Below are positions 61,590 through 64,000 of a DNA stretch of 64,000 bases, one piece after another. The stretch is taken from NCBI GenBank assembly GCA_963726315.1, contig CAVSBZ010000007.1:434001-498000 (forward strand). Direction: 5' to 3'. The notes below the pieces were generated by a model, which was not told the origin of the DNA, did not search any database, and saw nothing but the letters and a program-made list of their open reading frames with translations. A program made the position numbers and the translations under genes. Origin of the DNA: FEB-25 sp963726315. GTDB taxonomy: Bacteria > Chloroflexota > Anaerolineae > Anaerolineales > UBA4823. The stretch's first letter is position 1. Every line of letters starts with the position of its first letter.

Positions 61590-63608
61590 TTACTGCTTGC
61601 ATGCACTGATATCGATCAGGAGACGGAAATCCTTTTTATCATCCTGCTCGCGCTGGTCGAGGATATCGACGCATGGCTGTTGGAAATATTCCTGTTGAGA
61701 CCGGGTAAGGCCATCCCACCAGGTTTGGTCTATATACACGTAATCATACCCTGCGGAGGCGACGTGGCTGGGATTGGGATCGGCGATCAGGGCTTGCCAT
61801 TCAGGTAAGGGCTCATAAATTCCCGAGCTGGCGCGCGAAATATGCCCGAAGATGGCAACCGAACGCTCAGGTACACGATCTAGCACCTGGGTACCATAGG
61901 GCAGTTTATTCCAGTAATCCACCGCGTAACGGGCATCCAGACCATCGATGTAATAAGCTAATTGGGGGCTGTTAATCGAATACAGCTGTACTCTGAAGAT
62001 GACCACTCCGGCAAGGACGCATACCAGGAATCCAACGGATAGTCCTACCCTGGCAGCACTACTTATATGAGGAAGCGCTCTCCACAAGATGGGGAAGGCT
62101 ATCACCAGCGCGACCCACAAGCCTGTGGCTGACATGCGCGTGATCGACCGGTCGACTTCATATTGAAAAAATAGTGGGAATATCAGGCTGAGAGCTACAC
62201 TGATTGCTAAACCGATGGCGAATAGATTTCCATATTTGAGGTCTTTCTTGAACCCGAAAAAGATGACCGGAATGATCAGTAAAGCCGGACCGAGCTCAGC
62301 CAACAATGCAGTCAGCTGACCTGGGTTTACAATTGAAAGCACCCCCAGGTGTGCAGAAAGTAATCCAGGCGGCATGCGTATGGAAAACCCGCGTGCGTTA
62401 TAACTCTGGGCGGCTGCTCCTGTTATTGTGCTAATTAAATTCCGGGCAGTCTCCGTGATGAACCCACCCTGCACCAATGCGATGACGCCGCTCGTCAGAA
62501 GAATGATCCCCCATTGAAGGGCGATAACCTTGGATACGGACGCAGGTAAGCGCTTTCGGTAAAGAAAAGCAATGCCAATCGCTAAAAGGATTCCCACCCA
62601 GATAACCGCAAAGAGATGCTCTGCGCTCAATGCAAGTGTGGAGAAAATCAGGCTCCAAATGATCAGGCTGGCAATCGAGAAACGCCCACGTGGGAGCAGC
62701 AGGAGCAGCAGGAAAACCGTCATGAACGGAAGCGCACCGGTGCTGCCCAGGTTGAAGAAAACGGGCACGAAGATCCCGTTATGAAAAGCGAATGGAAATG
62801 CGACCGGTCCGCCGCCTTCGATCACCCACGAGCTGTGTAAGGCTTTAGTTAATGTTGCGGCTGTATCCAGTCCCGTCCCCACCAGATTGACCCTTTGGCT
62901 GACCCAGCTTAGCCACGGGGCAGGCAGTATTAATAACAACCAGCGAGCCCCGCCAGCAAAGGTGAATAAAAAAGTACCCAACCAGGCTGCCAAACGGCTG
63001 CCGGTGACTTTACGCACCCAGATCCACCCCAGAACGAGGGTGAAGCCGATTGCCAGGGCGCGACTGAAATCCCAGGCGCTCCATGGGAAAAAGTTTCCCA
63101 GGCGCACCAGGCTGGCAGCGTATACCTGGAGGGCATAATGATAGGCAAAGTAAAATGCGGGATTAAGGTAAAAATGAGGTGGGATATCGCCAGCCGCCAT
63201 GATGGAGATGAGCGGAAGGTGCTGGTATTCATCGAATATGGATTCACCCCGCAGGATTAGAGTGAATAATATAGTAATCGCTGCCAACCCCACCAGTAGA
63301 GGAATGGCGCTTAGCTCACTTTTGTTGATTCCTGCAGGTTTTTTTGATCTCCAGGCAAATAGAAGTCCAGCTGCCAGGATCAGAATCGATGCAGCCCAAA
63401 AAGCAGCAGTTAGCGGCAAGACGTGCGCCAGAAGGTTGCTTAAACCAATAAAAATCACAAAACCGGCTGCTAATCCAGTCACAATGCGCTCGGTGCGGCG
63501 TAAACGGAAAGCGTACCTGACAAGCAGGATGCCACCCGAGGCCCACCCAGCGGAGAGCAGGAAGTAGAGAGCTAAATCAACCAGATTGTTGGTACGAAGC
63601 CAATACAT
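61590..63608 (-). CDS. Large multi-pass membrane protein, GT39/PMT-clan-like
   Basis: 672 residues with about 13-15 predicted helices starting with LVDLALYFLLSAGWASGGILL. A first outside loop reads LRGESIFDEYQHLPLISIMAAGDIPPHFYLNP, with the FDE..H pattern seen in polyprenol-sugar-using enzymes. The final ~110 residues are soluble (GTQVLDRVPERSVAIFG, DYVYIDQTWWDGL). I take it for a membrane transferase or an O-antigen ligase-like protein, without a firm family. It is 62 bases upstream of the methyltransferase and 15 bases downstream of the truncated gene at the edge. Confidence 0.65.
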   Translation of the reverse strand: MYWLRTNNLVDLALYFLLSAGWASGGILLVRYAFRLRRTERIVTGLAAGFVIFIGLSNLLAHVLPLTAAFWAASILILAAGLLFAWRSKKPAGINKSELSAIPLLVGLAAITILFTLILRGESIFDEYQHLPLISIMAAGDIPPHFYLNPAFYFAYHYALQVYAASLVRLGNFFPWSAWDFSRALAIGFTLVLGWIWVRKVTGSRLAAWLGTFLFTFAGGARWLLLILPAPWLSWVSQRVNLVGTGLDTAATLTKALHSSWVIEGGGPVAFPFAFHNGIFVPVFFNLGSTGALPFMTVFLLLLLLPRGRFSIASLIIWSLIFSTLALSAEHLFAVIWVGILLAIGIAFLYRKRLPASVSKVIALQWGIILLTSGVIALVQGGFITETARNLISTITGAAAQSYNARGFSIRMPPGLLSAHLGVLSIVNPGQLTALLAELGPALLIIPVIFFGFKKDLKYGNLFAIGLAISVALSLIFPLFFQYEVDRSITRMSATGLWVALVIAFPILWRALPHISSAARVGLSVGFLVCVLAGVVIFRVQLYSINSPQLAYYIDGLDARYAVDYWNKLPYGTQVLDRVPERSVAIFGHISRASSGIYEPLPEWQALIADPNPSHVASAGYDYVYIDQTWWDGLTRSQQEYFQQPCVDILDQREQDDKKDFRLLIDISACKQ

Positions 63609-63622
63609 AATAAAAAATCAGC

Positions 63623-64000
63623 TCATTTGCACGGTTCGGGGCGTGGGGTGTATAAAACCACGCCGACAGAATCCAATGTTGTTGCTGCCTGGTAATAACA
63701 CAATACCGGCTCGGAGACGCGCTGCACCCAGGCATCGTTCTCCTCGCCAAAGCTGTGATTTCTTCCTTGATACTGGATAACCAACGGTTCCGAAACGATC
63801 ATGTCGAAGCGCTGATTGCTGATATCCGTATCAAATGCATCCACATAGGAGCGGTTATCAGACATCGCCATTTCCATCAGGAAGACAAGCTCATCATCCG
63901 GTACCAGGGGTACATTCTTGACCTCATCGAAGGTCAACAGGTGGCGCTGGCTGATAAACAGTACTTCACCACCCTTTTTCGCAACCTGCTGGGTGGCAGT
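63623..64000 (-). CDS. C-terminal part of a protein cut by the right window edge
   Basis: The minus strand is open from 64000 to the stop at 63623, 125 residues, and no in-frame start is needed because the gene continues beyond the window. Residues visible: VLFISQRHLLTFDEV, VPLVPDDELVFLMEMAMSDNRSYVDAFDTDI and RFDMIVSEPLVIQYQG, ending YTPRPEPCK. The look is that of the soluble tail of a membrane glycosyltransferase such as the one at 61590, and the 15-base spacing suggests the same operon. Not identifiable further. Confidence 0.65.
   Translation of the reverse strand, partial: TATQQVAKKGGEVLFISQRHLLTFDEVKNVPLVPDDELVFLMEMAMSDNRSYVDAFDTDISNQRFDMIVSEPLVIQYQGRNHSFGEENDAWVQRVSEPVLCYYQAATTLDSVGVVLYTPRPEPCK

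Noticed and set aside
1..64000. tRNA, rRNA or phage/IS genes
   Set aside because: No cloverleaf, rRNA core sequence, transposase DDE motif or integrase was noticed on either strand.

Overview
The window reads like a chromosomal segment of an anaerobic or facultative member of the Chloroflexota, probably class Anaerolineae. This is an inference from the style of the proteins: secreted metalloprotease with a Thr/Pro-rich companion, ABC-exported surface glycans, many Anaerolineae-like glycosyltransferases and no recognisable lipid A or outer-membrane assembly genes. No rRNA or tRNA is present, so the assignment is not firm. Almost everything is on the minus strand; only a S9 peptidase gene (1048-3057) and a small YtxH-type gene (7506-7730) are on the plus strand.

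Region 1 (1-11305) is housekeeping and secreted functions: the start of an ankyrin-repeat protein, a GATAAA-rich intergenic repeat, a prolyl-oligopeptidase-family hydrolase, a P1-family (DmpA/NylC-like) N-terminal nucleophile hydrolase, coaBC, etfA-etfB, a YtxH-like membrane protein, a membrane-anchored HEFQH zinc peptidase and a Thr/Pro-rich membrane-anchored protein. Rho-independent terminators close several of these units.

Region 2 (11328-48655) is a long unidirectional surface-glycan locus. It opens (at its downstream end) with a rhamnosyltransferase-like GT2, wecB and the complete dTDP-L-rhamnose set rfbD-rfbA-rfbB-rfbC. Then come GT2s, GT39-like membrane transferases and a remarkable amount of nonulosonic-acid (sialic-acid-like) machinery: two NeuB-type synthases (26533-27408 without the usual SAF domain; 38353-39420 with it), three cytidylyltransferase-family proteins (23079-23756, 27477-28688 fused to a HAD phosphatase, 35076-35966 SpsF-like), sugar-modifying dehydrogenases, a PseB-type 4,6-dehydratase and a GNGPSL-motif protein that could be the transferase. 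A Wzm/Wzt ABC exporter, GDP-fucose synthase-like and epimerase genes follow, and a winged-helix regulator whose own leader carries twin palindromes over a perfect -10 box lies at the upstream end.

Region 3 (48795-64000) is a second glycan block: PIG-L deacetylase, five glycosyltransferases, a second Wzt/Wzm pair, methyltransferase and large membrane proteins. Three consecutive genes (51843-58494) share a homologous C-terminal GT4 module and gain N-terminal modules stepwise: GT4 alone, GT2+GT4, methyltransferase+GT2+GT4. Two genes of the locus (23758-24721 and 42288-43899) are split by single-base frameshifts.

Together the genes would make nucleotide-activated rhamnose, N-acetylmannosamine, a deoxy-sugar and one or more CMP-nonulosonic acids, assemble them with about fifteen transferases on the cytoplasmic face, and export the chains by two ABC-2 type transporters. 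The sets for nonulosonic-acid precursors are incomplete here: no PseC/LegC-type aminotransferase, acetyltransferase or GDP-mannose dehydratase was seen.
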